39,992 bases of DNA from an uncultured beta proteobacterium. Lineage in GTDB: Bacteria > Pseudomonadota > Gammaproteobacteria > Burkholderiales > Rhodocyclaceae. The DNA is taken from assembly GCA_903946745.1 (NCBI GenBank), contig CAJAWW010000041.1, positions 1-39,992 on the forward strand, written 5' to 3'. The notes under the pieces were generated by a model, which worked only from the letters and a program-made list of their open reading frames with translations, was not told the origin of the DNA and ran no database searches. The position numbers and the translations under genes are program-made. Below are positions 8,606-15,637 of this stretch, piece by piece; the stretch's first letter is position 1, and every line of letters begins with the position of its first letter.

Positions 8606-9141
8606 AACAAGATGTCATGAACGCTGTCGATGCAGGCCCCTGGTACAAGGAACCCTGGCCGTGGATACTGATGGCCGGACCGGTGATCGTCATCATCGCC
8701 GGAGTGGCTACGGCATGGATTGCCTATGCAACCAATGACGGATTGGTGACCGAGGATTATTACAAGAAGGGGCTATCGGCGAATCAGACGATTGCCCGTA
8801 GCGAACAGGCGACCCGGTATGGTCTGGTTGCGGGTCTCCGTCTTGCGGGTGATACGGTTTCCATCCGTTTGCAGGCCGACGACAAAGCTTTTGTCCTGCC
8901 GCCCACATTGGTGATGACAATTTCTCATCCAACGCGTGCCGGACTCGATCAGACCCGCACGCTGATCGGTCAGGGCCAGATATTCACCGGAACCGTCAGG
9001 CTGCCATCGGCCGGACACTGGCTGGTGCTGATCGAAGACGAGGCCAATCAGTGGCGCGTCATGGGCAATGTGGTTCTGCCGGCCAATGGCGAAACATTGA
9101 TTGGCACTCCGCCGCGCAAGGCAACCGATATTCGCCATTAA
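8602..9141 (+). CDS. ccoH: FixH/CcoH family cbb3 assembly protein
   Basis: A 179-residue protein with one N-terminal membrane helix (about 20-42) and a periplasmic beta-rich domain. The segment DGLVTEDYYKKGLSANQ is the FixH signature. FixH/CcoH associates with cbb3 subunits and is needed for a stable complex. It overlaps the ccoG stop by 4 bases (ATGA), giving the order ccoG-ccoH. Confidence 0.92.
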   Translation: MKQDVMNAVDAGPWYKEPWPWILMAGPVIVIIAGVATAWIAYATNDGLVTEDYYKKGLSANQTIARSEQATRYGLVAGLRLAGDTVSIRLQADDKAFVLPPTLVMTISHPTRAGLDQTRTLIGQGQIFTGTVRLPSAGHWLVLIEDEANQWRVMGNVVLPANGETLIGTPPRKATDIRH

Positions 9142-9203
9142 CGCCGCCTGAATGCCCCCCTTTTTTACCCAACCCAACATGGATCAGACAAGGAGATCAC
9201 AAC

Positions 9204-9344
9204 ATGGAAGCATTGAAACTTTTATTTAGCAGTGATATCGGACTACTCAGTGTGCTGACGATTGGCGGGGTGCTGGTGATCGGTATTTGCATGTTGCAGT
9301 TTTTCAAGAAACAAGCCGAGCACGACGCGCGCAACGCCAAGTAA
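9204..9344 (+). CDS. 46-residue single-span membrane protein, DUF3149-like
   Basis: A very short gene with an excellent Shine-Dalgarno (AAGGAG, 9190-9195) and ATG at 9204. The product has one strong hydrophobic helix (about residues 10-32) and a charged, cytoplasmic-looking tail (KKQAEHDARNAK). Its start, MEALKLLFSSDIGLLS, resembles the small DUF3149 family of Proteobacteria, whose function is unknown. It is the last gene in the cco run, 62 bases after ccoH. The longer open frame starting at 9051 is rejected because it reads through ccoH in another frame and lacks a ribosome site. Confidence 0.78.
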   Translation: MEALKLLFSSDIGLLSVLTIGGVLVIGICMLQFFKKQAEHDARNAK

Positions 9345-9361
9345 TTTTGGTTTCCGGTTTG

Positions 9362-9805
9362 TCAGCGATACACCAGCACCGGGATTTTTGTGTGGGTCAG
9401 CACCTTTTGCGTTTCTGATCCAAGCAGCAACCCGCTCAAGCCGCGACGGCCGTGTGACGCCATGAAGATCAGGTCGGCACCGGCCTCTTCAGCAGCCGCG
9501 ATGATGCCCTCGTAGGGCACCTCGCAAACATTGCTGATCGACGCGCAGGCAAGGCCTTCGGTGCGCGCAAGCCGCTCGCAGTCTTGCAAGATTGCGTTGG
9601 CTTGCTCGGTGGCCATTGCGTCGAACTTGTCCGGCGTGGTCGGATCGATCAGCGCGCCCTCGCCATAGAACGCTACGGGATAGTCGGGTTTGGCATAGTA
9701 GAAGGTGATCTTTGCGCCGGCCTCGCGGGCGAAGGTGATGGCTCTTGCCACGGTATCGGAAGAGAGTGCGGAGCCGTCAGTGGGTAACAGAATATGTTTG
9801 AACAC
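9362..9805 (-). CDS. Universal stress protein (UspA family)
   Basis: A 147-residue cytoplasmic UspA-fold protein. The N-terminus FKHILLPTDGSALS holds the nucleotide-pocket aspartate. The C-terminal ATP loop reads ASHG then nine residues then GS, so the usual first glycine of G-x2-G-x9-G(S/T) is alanine, while the rest is intact. GTG at 9805 is preferred because GAGGAG lies 7 bases ahead (complement of 9813-9818); an open frame extends to 9832 without such support. It faces phaC across a region with two small palindromes. UspA proteins beside cbb3 or PHA genes are often induced at low oxygen; no FNR box was found here. Confidence 0.92.
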   Translation of the reverse strand: MFKHILLPTDGSALSSDTVARAITFAREAGAKITFYYAKPDYPVAFYGEGALIDPTTPDKFDAMATEQANAILQDCERLARTEGLACASISNVCEVPYEGIIAAAEEAGADLIFMASHGRRGLSGLLLGSETQKVLTHTKIPVLVYR

Positions 9806-9838
9806 GATTAATCTCCTCAGAAAGATCCTCACAGATTA

Positions 9839-9868
9839 TCCTGTTCAGGAGTATCGTGGTAAACCACG
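9839..9868. promoter_or_regulatory. Two adjacent short palindromes in the usp/phaC divergent region
   Basis: TCCTG-TT-CAGGA (9839-9850) and CGTGGT-AA-ACCACG (9855-9868) are both perfect inverted repeats with 2-base centres. They lie between the divergent starts of the universal stress gene (9805) and phaC (9898). Operator sites are a reasonable reading; no regulator is identified. Confidence 0.4.
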
Positions 9869-9897
9869 GTCAATCGCCTGTACAGCGGAGAAGTGCC

Positions 9898-11619
9898 ATG
9901 CAAACAAAGCCATCAACCACCCCCAGTGCAACTTGGAAGGCCGTCAGCCAGATGGTCGAGCGCCATGTGGATCCGGTCGGCATGACGACGCCCTTGATGC
10001 ATGCCCAAGTGGCGTGGATGTCTCACCCGCTGGAACTTGCCGATGCGATGTCTGCATTTTCAACGCGCGTGATGGAACTACAGATGCACTCCTGGCGCCG
10101 CGCACTCGGCATGGACAGTCAGGACGTTGAAACACCGAATCCCGATGACATGCGCTTTGCCGACCCGGTGTGGACCGACTCGGCAACGTGGGACATTGTG
10201 AAGAACTGGTACCTGCTGATGACCCATCAGGTGCAAGACATGCTTTACGAAACGCCGGGGCTCACCAATCGTGACCGCCGTCGCGCGGCATTCTGGTGGC
10301 GCAAATGGCTAAATGCAGTGGCTCCAACCAACTTTCTGCTGACGAATCCGGTCGCCATGCACAAGGCGGCAGAAACAAACGGCGAAAGTTTGCGCAAGGG
10401 CTTTGATAACTTTCTGTCCGATCTACAGGCCGGCGACGTGCAGATGACGCGTCCAACCGACTTTGTTGTGGGTAAAACGCTGGCGACCACCCCCGGCAAA
10501 GTGGTATTCCGCAATCATCTGCTGGAGGTAGTGCATTACACAAACAGCCAGCCCAAGGTGTACAGCAAACCCATTGTCATTGTCACGCCCTGGATCAACA
10601 AGTTTTATATTCTTGATCTGACGGCCAAAAAGAGCCTCATCAAGTATCTGGTCGAACAGGGTTTCGATGTGTACATCACGAGCTGGAAGAACCCCACAGC
10701 CGAGATGCGTGACGTCACGTTCGACGATTATCTGACCGACGGCATTGGTCGCATTATCGAAACCGCATGCAACATATCCGGCTCGCCAAAAGTGCATGCG
10801 GTGGGCTACTGCATTGGGGGTGCGGCGCTCACGGCATATATGGCGTGGGCGAATGCGCATTATGAGAAAAAAGAGGTGCCGGTTGAATCCGTCACGTTGT
10901 TTACCACGTTGATCGACTACCACCGGCCTGGCGATATCGAGGTTTTTCTTGACGAAAAAACCATCGAGTGGCTTGAAAAGTCGATGAACAAGAAAGGCTA
11001 TCTTGATGGCAAGGAAATGGCAGCCGCGTTTCGCCTGCTTCGCTCCAACAGCCTGATCTGGCATTACGTGGTGCGTGGCTATCTGTATGGTGAAACCCCG
11101 CCGCCGTTTGATGTGCTGTTCTGGAACATGGACGCAACCCGTATGCCGGCAGCCATGCATAGTTGGTACTTGCACAACTTCTACCTTGAAAATAATCTAA
11201 TCAAAAAAGATGCCTTGCATCTGGCAGGTGAAGCGATTGATCTGGAGCGAATTACTCAGCCCATGTATGTGGTGTCGGCGCAAGACGACCACATTGCGCC
11301 CTGGCGACAGGCTTTTCGGGTGGCTAATCTGGTGGCGAGCCCATGCCGGTTTGTGCTGTCCAGTTCCGGGCATATTCTCGGCATCATCAACCCGGTGGTG
11401 AATCCTCCCAAGCGCGAGTATCACGTCGGTTCGGCCGAACGCCACGATAGTGCCGATGTCTGGCATGAGCGTTCCGTGATGCACGCCGGCTCCTGGTGGG
11501 AAGACTGGATGGCCTGGCTCAAACCGCAATCCGGCAAACTGGTCAAGGCGCCTGCGGCGGGAACAACAAACTTCCCGGTGCTGGGCGACGCCCCCGGCAC
11601 CTACGTGCTGGAATCCTGA
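9898..11619 (+). CDS. phaC: Class I poly(3-hydroxyalkanoate) synthase
   Basis: A 573-residue alpha/beta-hydrolase-type polymerase that joins 3-hydroxyacyl-CoA units into PHA granules. The PHA lipase-like box is GYCIGG with nucleophile C305; D464 (SAQDDHIAP) and H492 (SSSGHILGI) complete the triad, with the same 28-residue Asp-His spacing as in the Cupriavidus enzyme. The N-terminal domain is normal for the class. ATG 9898 is chosen over the open frame from GTG 9856 because GGAG (9887-9890) lies 7 bases ahead. No phaA, phaB or phasin gene is nearby, so it is a stand-alone synthase. Confidence 0.94.
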   Translation: MQTKPSTTPSATWKAVSQMVERHVDPVGMTTPLMHAQVAWMSHPLELADAMSAFSTRVMELQMHSWRRALGMDSQDVETPNPDDMRFADPVWTDSATWDIVKNWYLLMTHQVQDMLYETPGLTNRDRRRAAFWWRKWLNAVAPTNFLLTNPVAMHKAAETNGESLRKGFDNFLSDLQAGDVQMTRPTDFVVGKTLATTPGKVVFRNHLLEVVHYTNSQPKVYSKPIVIVTPWINKFYILDLTAKKSLIKYLVEQGFDVYITSWKNPTAEMRDVTFDDYLTDGIGRIIETACNISGSPKVHAVGYCIGGAALTAYMAWANAHYEKKEVPVESVTLFTTLIDYHRPGDIEVFLDEKTIEWLEKSMNKKGYLDGKEMAAAFRLLRSNSLIWHYVVRGYLYGETPPPFDVLFWNMDATRMPAAMHSWYLHNFYLENNLIKKDALHLAGEAIDLERITQPMYVVSAQDDHIAPWRQAFRVANLVASPCRFVLSSSGHILGIINPVVNPPKREYHVGSAERHDSADVWHERSVMHAGSWWEDWMAWLKPQSGKLVKAPAAGTTNFPVLGDAPGTYVLES

Positions 11620-11642
11620 CAATGCTTGTCGTGCCAAGACAA
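11618..11642 (+). repeat. Alternating GACAA/TTGTC inverted repeats after phaC
   Basis: GACAA (11618-11622), TTGTC (11626-11630) and GACAA (11638-11642) can form either of two mutually exclusive 5-bp hairpins. The first unit overlaps the phaC stop. There is no T run, so this is not a standard terminator. Confidence 0.4.
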
Positions 11643-11701
11643 CCGGCCACAAAGCAGGTAATCTGATCGACGTTCGACGCGAACACAAAGAGAGCGAGGG
11701 T

Positions 11702-12322
11702 ATGGACAATTTGCGCACCGCCGGTGAATCCGGCAATGAACTGCGCCGCATCGTGCGCATCAATGAAGAAATCAAGAGCGTTGTCGCGACGGCGTTCAAG
11801 ATCAATCTAATGGCGATGAACGCCATATTTCTGGCCAAGCGCGCGGGTCAGTCGGCATTGGGTTTTGGTGTCTTGTCGAACGAATTGCGGCGCTTCGCCA
11901 CCGATCTGCAACAGCAGATGAGCACCCTGCGCGAAACCACCTACGGCAGCGTGTCCACCGTCACTTCTTTGCTGAAGCAAGCGCGTACCAGTCGCATTCT
12001 CAACCGCACGCGCAAGGAAAGCGATCCGGCGGGGCGCGTGATTGTCGATCAGTTGTTGCGTCAGCGCGACCTCTCAACACTGGCTCGCAGCAAAGAGCAG
12101 CTGGCGGCGCTTAACCGTCGACTTTCGCAGATGATCGCTGACACCACGCAACTGGTCGAGTTGGGTAGCGTACTCGCCCGTTCAGCCAAGATTGAGGCCG
12201 CTTACGGCGGTGGATTTTCTGCTTCGCTGATGCAAGTATCGAGTGACTTTGAGCGCACGATCGGCGATATTCAGCACTCACTGGAAAAACTAACCAAACA
12301 TCATGGGGATTCCCGAGCATGA
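11702..12322 (+). CDS. Small soluble chemoreceptor-tip-like (degenerate MCP signalling) protein
   Basis: A 206-residue, helix-rich protein with no membrane segment, HAMP or sensor domain. Residues 31-66 align without gaps to the hairpin tip of methyl-accepting chemotaxis proteins: the trimer-contact positions equivalent to Tsr F373, R388 and V398 are kept (F32, R47, V57), but those equivalent to E385 and E391 are L44 and Q50. A second, weaker tip-like motif lies at about 158-185 (SAKIEAAYGGGF). Only about 30 residues precede the first tip, so a normal antiparallel receptor hairpin cannot form. Its stop overlaps the start of the ODP gene (ATGA, 12319-12322), implying coupled synthesis. A role as signalling partner of the ODP protein is inference. 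Confidence 0.75.
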   Translation: MDNLRTAGESGNELRRIVRINEEIKSVVATAFKINLMAMNAIFLAKRAGQSALGFGVLSNELRRFATDLQQQMSTLRETTYGSVSTVTSLLKQARTSRILNRTRKESDPAGRVIVDQLLRQRDLSTLARSKEQLAALNRRLSQMIADTTQLVELGSVLARSAKIEAAYGGGFSASLMQVSSDFERTIGDIQHSLEKLTKHHGDSRA

Positions 12323-13059
12323 AAACAGCCCGCGTTATTTTTGAAGACGGCGCCCACAAGTGGCTTGCGATTGTCCGCGATAGCACTCGCCCCGAGTTCA
12401 TCATCGATACCAACGAATATCTGGTCATCAGTGATGGCGATGCGATCCTCCTCGATCCGGGTGGTGCCGAGATATTTCCTGCGGTGTTTTCTGCGATCAG
12501 CACCAGCTTTGATCCGCGCCGTATCAACAAGATATTTTCTTCGCACCAAGACCCGGACGTCATTTCATCGCTGGCAATGTGGCTGGAGTTCAACCCTGAA
12601 ATCAAGTGCTATCTGAGCTGGATGTGGCAGGGCTTTATTCCCCATTTTGGCGGCGGCGCTGACACTTTTGTGCCGATCCCCGACAATGGCATGGATATCG
12701 TTTTGGGCAGTCAGCGCATGCAGGCCATTCCTGCACACTATCTGCATTCTTCGGGGAATTTGAATTTTTACGATCCCAAGGCAAAAATCCTTTTTTCCGG
12801 CGATGTGGGCGCTGCATTATTGCCCCCCGGCGACGATAACCTCTTTGTCGAAAACTTCGATCAACACATACGCCATGCCGAGGCGTTTCACCGTCGCTGG
12901 ATGGGCTCTGAAAAAGCCAAACGCGACTGGTGTACGCGTGTTTCCGGCCTCGATATCGAGATGATGTGCCCGCAACACGGTGCCATTTATCGCGGGGCGG
13001 ACGTCAGGCGCTTCATTGATTGGTTCTCGCGGTTGGATATCGGGGTGCTGAAAAGCTAA
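12319..13059 (+). CDS. ODP-type di-iron metallo-beta-lactamase-fold protein (putative oxygen/iron sensor)
   Basis: A 246-residue protein with the metallo-beta-lactamase fold of flavodiiron proteins but no flavodoxin domain. Candidate metal ligands are H76, D78 and D80 (SSHQDPDV), H140 or H143 (PAHYLHSSGN), D162 (LFSGDVGA) and H220 (CPQHGAIYRG). The HQDPD form, instead of HxExDH, matches the ODP (oxygen-binding di-iron protein) family, of which a Treponema denticola member was described as an oxygen/iron sensor for a cytoplasmic chemoreceptor. Here the gene is coupled to a chemoreceptor-tip-like protein, so an analogous sensing pair is likely. NO or O2 reductase activity is less likely without a flavin domain, but a separate electron donor cannot be excluded. 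Confidence 0.8.
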   Translation: MKTARVIFEDGAHKWLAIVRDSTRPEFIIDTNEYLVISDGDAILLDPGGAEIFPAVFSAISTSFDPRRINKIFSSHQDPDVISSLAMWLEFNPEIKCYLSWMWQGFIPHFGGGADTFVPIPDNGMDIVLGSQRMQAIPAHYLHSSGNLNFYDPKAKILFSGDVGAALLPPGDDNLFVENFDQHIRHAEAFHRRWMGSEKAKRDWCTRVSGLDIEMMCPQHGAIYRGADVRRFIDWFSRLDIGVLKS

Positions 13060-13062
13060 AGC

Positions 13063-13076
13063 TTGATGCGGGTCAA
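13063..13076 (+). promoter_or_regulatory. FNR/DNR-type site upstream of the hemerythrin operon
   Basis: TTGAT-GCGG-GTCAA matches the FNR-family dyad at 9 of 10 positions; the GTCAA right arm is common in sites used by NO-responsive DNR/NnrR regulators. A GACAAT box at 13099-13104 lies at class II spacing. The site follows the ODP stop by 4 bases and precedes the hemerythrin gene. Confidence 0.72.
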
Positions 13077-13098
13077 GGCTCTTTGTCGTTCTGCCGTC

Positions 13099-13104
13099 GA
13101 CAAT
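13099..13104 (+). promoter_or_regulatory. Candidate -10 box for the hemerythrin operon
   Basis: GACAAT matches TATAAT at 4 of 6 positions and is about 30 bases downstream of the FNR/DNR-type dyad centre. This predicts a transcript start near 13111 and a leader of about 23 bases. Confidence 0.4.
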
Positions 13105-13133
13105 CACCGGAATTATTTTCCCGAATTCATATC

Positions 13134-13580
13134 ATGACAATTTCCTCCTGCATGTCCAGCGATCACACTCGTTGTGACGATATTTTTGCCCGCGCCGAAG
13201 AGGCCTGCACACAGGGCGACTGGGAGCGCGGTGCGCAGCTTTTGGGTGATTTTGTCACCGCGCTTGAAGCACATTTCGCATCCGAAGAAGACGTGCTCTT
13301 TCCGGCTTTTGAGACCGCTACCGGCATGCGTTCTGGCCCGACGCAGATGATGCGCGAAGAGCATCGCCAGATGCGTGATCTGCTGGCCAACATGAACAGC
13401 GCGCTGTCACAGCGTGACAGTGCAAATTTCAGCGGGGGCGCGGACACCTTACTGGTTCTGATGCAACAGCACAATATGAAGGAAGAGAACATTCTCTACC
13501 CGATGTGCGATCAGGCGCTGGGCGCAAGCGACATGGCCTCCGTGTTGCAGCAGCGTATCGGCACCACAAATCCCGCATGA
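13134..13580 (+). CDS. Hemerythrin HHE-domain protein
   Basis: A 148-residue four-helix di-iron protein. Ligands fit the hemerythrin pattern: H11, H47 with E51 (HxxxE), H77 (REEHRQM), and H113 with E117 (QQHNMKEENILYP). Proteins of this type bind O2 or NO or act in repair of nitrosylated iron centres. ATG 13134 is taken as start; ATG 13152 is an alternative that would keep all ligands, and neither has a strong Shine-Dalgarno. It is the first gene after the FNR/DNR-type site and overlaps the DUF2249 gene by 4 bases (ATGA). Two cysteines near the N-terminus (C6, C14) are not typical of simple O2 carriers and could be redox active. Confidence 0.9.
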   Translation: MTISSCMSSDHTRCDDIFARAEEACTQGDWERGAQLLGDFVTALEAHFASEEDVLFPAFETATGMRSGPTQMMREEHRQMRDLLANMNSALSQRDSANFSGGADTLLVLMQQHNMKEENILYPMCDQALGASDMASVLQQRIGTTNPA

Positions 13581-13801
13581 GCATTCGCATCATCGATGGC
13601 CGGATGATGGAGCCGCCCGAGCCGCTGGAGCAGACGCTGGAGGCGTTGGACACTTTGGCCGACGATGACGAACTGCTGCTGCTGCTTTACTGCCAGCCGC
13701 ATCCGCTTTATCAGGCATTACGCAAAAATGGTTATGTTTGGAATGACCATGTGTGCGACGACGGCACGCGCGAAATTCGCATTCGCAAGAGCGTGCACTG
13801 A
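13577..13801 (+). CDS. DUF2249 protein
   Basis: A 74-residue protein with the DUF2249 layout: a start strand (IRIIDGR), a PPEPLEQTLEAL helix, a hydrophobic strand (LLLLLYCQPHPLY) and a C-terminal strand region. It is related to the TusA/SirA-like small fold and is commonly encoded next to hemerythrins and NO-related genes; its biochemical role is not established. Translation is coupled to the hemerythrin gene through an ATGA overlap. Confidence 0.85.
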   Translation: MSIRIIDGRMMEPPEPLEQTLEALDTLADDDELLLLLYCQPHPLYQALRKNGYVWNDHVCDDGTREIRIRKSVH

Positions 13802-13872
13802 ACGGTTTCAGCCGTCATCCGTCGCCGTTACGAAATCTGTGACATCGCGAACCTGTCGTAGTCCTTGAGCCG

Positions 13873-15189
13873 ATGCATCCGAATCTCTCTTTCGATCAGG
13901 CACCCCCTTTTTCCGTACCGTTACGTTTCTTTCTGCTAGCACCCTGGTTTGGTGTGGCGGCCGGCATTCTGTTTGCCCTGGAGGGTTCGGATGCGCTGGT
14001 TTCGCGCTGGACGAACGCAGCACTCACGCTGACCCATCTGCTCACCGCCGGCTTTATGCTGCAAGCCATGGCCGGTGCGTTGTTTCAGTTCATTCCGGTG
14101 GCCACCGGCGCTAACGTCTGGCGCCCGGGGCTGGTCGCCAGTGTGGCGCAACCGCTGCTGGTGGCAGGGCTGGTGTTGTTATGCGCCGGCTTTATACGAC
14201 ACGACTCTGCGCTGTTTCGGATTGCGGTGCCGCTCCTGGTCACCGGCGGCGGCGTCCTCGCGGCAGCATGGCTGCTGGCGCTGTGGCAGACACCGGGGAA
14301 AGGGGCAACGCTGACCGCGTTACGTTTTGCTGTGCTCGGGCTGGTGGTGACGATCGGTGTGGGGGCGGCACTGGCCGATGGGCTGGCGCGCGATCTGATC
14401 TTGCCTTATGCCACACTGACAGATATCCATATGACCTGGGGGCTGGGCGCATGGGCACTATTGCTGCTTGCCGGGGCTTCGTTTTACGTGGTGCCAATGT
14501 TCCAGCTAACCCCTCCTTACCCATTGTGGTTGACCCGCCTGTTTGCGCCCGCCGTGCTGGCGGTGACACTGCTGGGGTCTTTGCGGGTGACGCTGGATCA
14601 AAAGCCCGCCATGGAATTCACGCAGATGCTGCCAGGCGCGCTGCTGTTATTGCTGGCCGGCCTCTACGCCGTGACAACGCTCAATTTGCAAAGCCGCCGT
14701 CGACGTCGTGTGAGCGACGTCACCTTGCAATTATTTCGCTATAGCATGGGCGCCATACTGTCGGTCGTCGCGGTGGGAGGGCTGGCTTTACTGCCCATTG
14801 ATGGCAGCCAGCTTCGTCTTGCGCCACTATTCGGTGTGCTGGTACTGGCAGGGGTGTTTGTGTCGGCGATCAATGGCATGTTGTACAAAATTGTGCCCTT
14901 CATCATCTGGCTGCACCTGCAGCGTTACGGAGCCAGCCTTGCCCAAGTGAAACTGGTTCCCAATATGGGCGTGATGATTCCCAGCGGTGCCATGCTGGGG
15001 CAGGCACGCATGCACATGAGTGCGGTGGTTTTGCTGGTGCTGGCAGTTTGGTTTCCTGCGCTAAGTTTTGTGGCAGGGATGGTGTTTGCTGCATCGTGCG
15101 CCTGGCTTGGGTGGAATCTGATCGGTGCAGTACGCCGCTACGCCGGATTCAGGCGTCGCATTCTCGCCGCCTCTCTACAGATAACATAG
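13873..15189 (+). CDS. NnrS-like polytopic membrane protein (about 12 spans)
   Basis: A 438-residue, strongly hydrophobic inner-membrane protein with roughly twelve helices. Conserved-looking histidines sit in or next to helices: THLLTAGFMLQAMAGALFQF near residues 55-74, TDIHMTWGLG near 184, and FIIWLHLQRYG near 345. The pattern of helix-embedded histidines and overall size resemble NnrS, a heme- and copper-containing membrane protein tied to NO stress, but the match is by pattern only and the gene may belong to a sister family. It lies 71 bases after DUF2249 and shortly before SirB2, in a cluster plausibly induced with the hemerythrin gene. The start at 13873 has only a weak ribosome site. 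Confidence 0.65.
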   Translation: MHPNLSFDQAPPFSVPLRFFLLAPWFGVAAGILFALEGSDALVSRWTNAALTLTHLLTAGFMLQAMAGALFQFIPVATGANVWRPGLVASVAQPLLVAGLVLLCAGFIRHDSALFRIAVPLLVTGGGVLAAAWLLALWQTPGKGATLTALRFAVLGLVVTIGVGAALADGLARDLILPYATLTDIHMTWGLGAWALLLLAGASFYVVPMFQLTPPYPLWLTRLFAPAVLAVTLLGSLRVTLDQKPAMEFTQMLPGALLLLLAGLYAVTTLNLQSRRRRRVSDVTLQLFRYSMGAILSVVAVGGLALLPIDGSQLRLAPLFGVLVLAGVFVSAINGMLYKIVPFIIWLHLQRYGASLAQVKLVPNMGVMIPSGAMLGQARMHMSAVVLLVLAVWFPALSFVAGMVFAASCAWLGWNLIGAVRRYAGFRRRILAASLQIT

Positions 15190-15203
15190 GTAACGTAGGT
15201 AAC
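15182..15203 (+). repeat. 9-bp imperfect tandem repeat at the end of the NnrS-like gene
   Basis: TAACATAGG, TAACGTAGG and a partial TAAC follow one another. The stop codon TAG of the NnrS-like gene (15187-15189) lies in the first unit, and the tract fills most of the gap to the SirB2 start. Confidence 0.7.
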
Positions 15204-15216
15204 AACGCTGCACATC

Positions 15217-15609
15217 ATGCTGTATTCAGCCATCAAACTCATTCATGTGACGTGTGCGCTCATCAGCATCACCGGCTTCATTTTGCGGGGTGTGCTGATG
15301 CTGCGCGAATCTTCATTGCGGCACGCCCGCTGGCTGCGCATCGCGCCGCACATCAACGACACCCTGCTGTTGGCAGCAGCGATCACGCTGGCGCTGATGT
15401 CGGAACAATTGCCGCTACAGGTCTCGTGGGTCAGTGCCAAGGTGTTCGGGCTGATTGCTTACATCATTCTGGGATCGATGGCGCTCAAGGCGGGGCGCAC
15501 GCACACGCTTCGCCTGGCCAGCTGGCTTGCCGCCCTGATTGTATTTGCCTGGATTGTGTCGGTGGCCGTACTACGCCATCCGGCCGGATTCTTCATGCAG
15601 ATGTTTTGA
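15217..15609 (+). CDS. SirB2 family membrane protein
   Basis: A 130-residue protein with four predicted membrane helices. The N-terminal KLIHVTCALISITGFILRG and central WLRIAPHINDTLLLAAA segments fit the SirB2 family, including the histidines of both helices (IHVT and PHIND). The function is unknown; the name comes from a Salmonella locus. SirB2 genes often occur with DUF2249 and hemerythrin genes in Betaproteobacteria, as here. It begins 27 bases after the NnrS-like gene and ends 28 bases before the convergent hrpA; no clear terminator lies between. Confidence 0.82.
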   Translation: MLYSAIKLIHVTCALISITGFILRGVLMLRESSLRHARWLRIAPHINDTLLLAAAITLALMSEQLPLQVSWVSAKVFGLIAYIILGSMALKAGRTHTLRLASWLAALIVFAWIVSVAVLRHPAGFFMQMF

Positions 15610-15637
15610 GGACGTTCTGCACGCCTGAGCTCACCGC

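Noticed and set aside
9051-9203. 51-codon upstream extension of the 46-residue membrane protein
   Set aside because: It overlaps ccoH in another frame; the strong AAGGAG belongs to ATG 9204.
12319-13059. Reading the MBL-fold protein as a flavodiiron NO/O2 reductase
   Set aside because: There is no flavodoxin domain and the HxExDH motif is HQDPDV, which fits the ODP group better.
15610-15637. Terminator between SirB2 and hrpA
   Set aside because: The 28 bases contain no stem with a T run on either strand.
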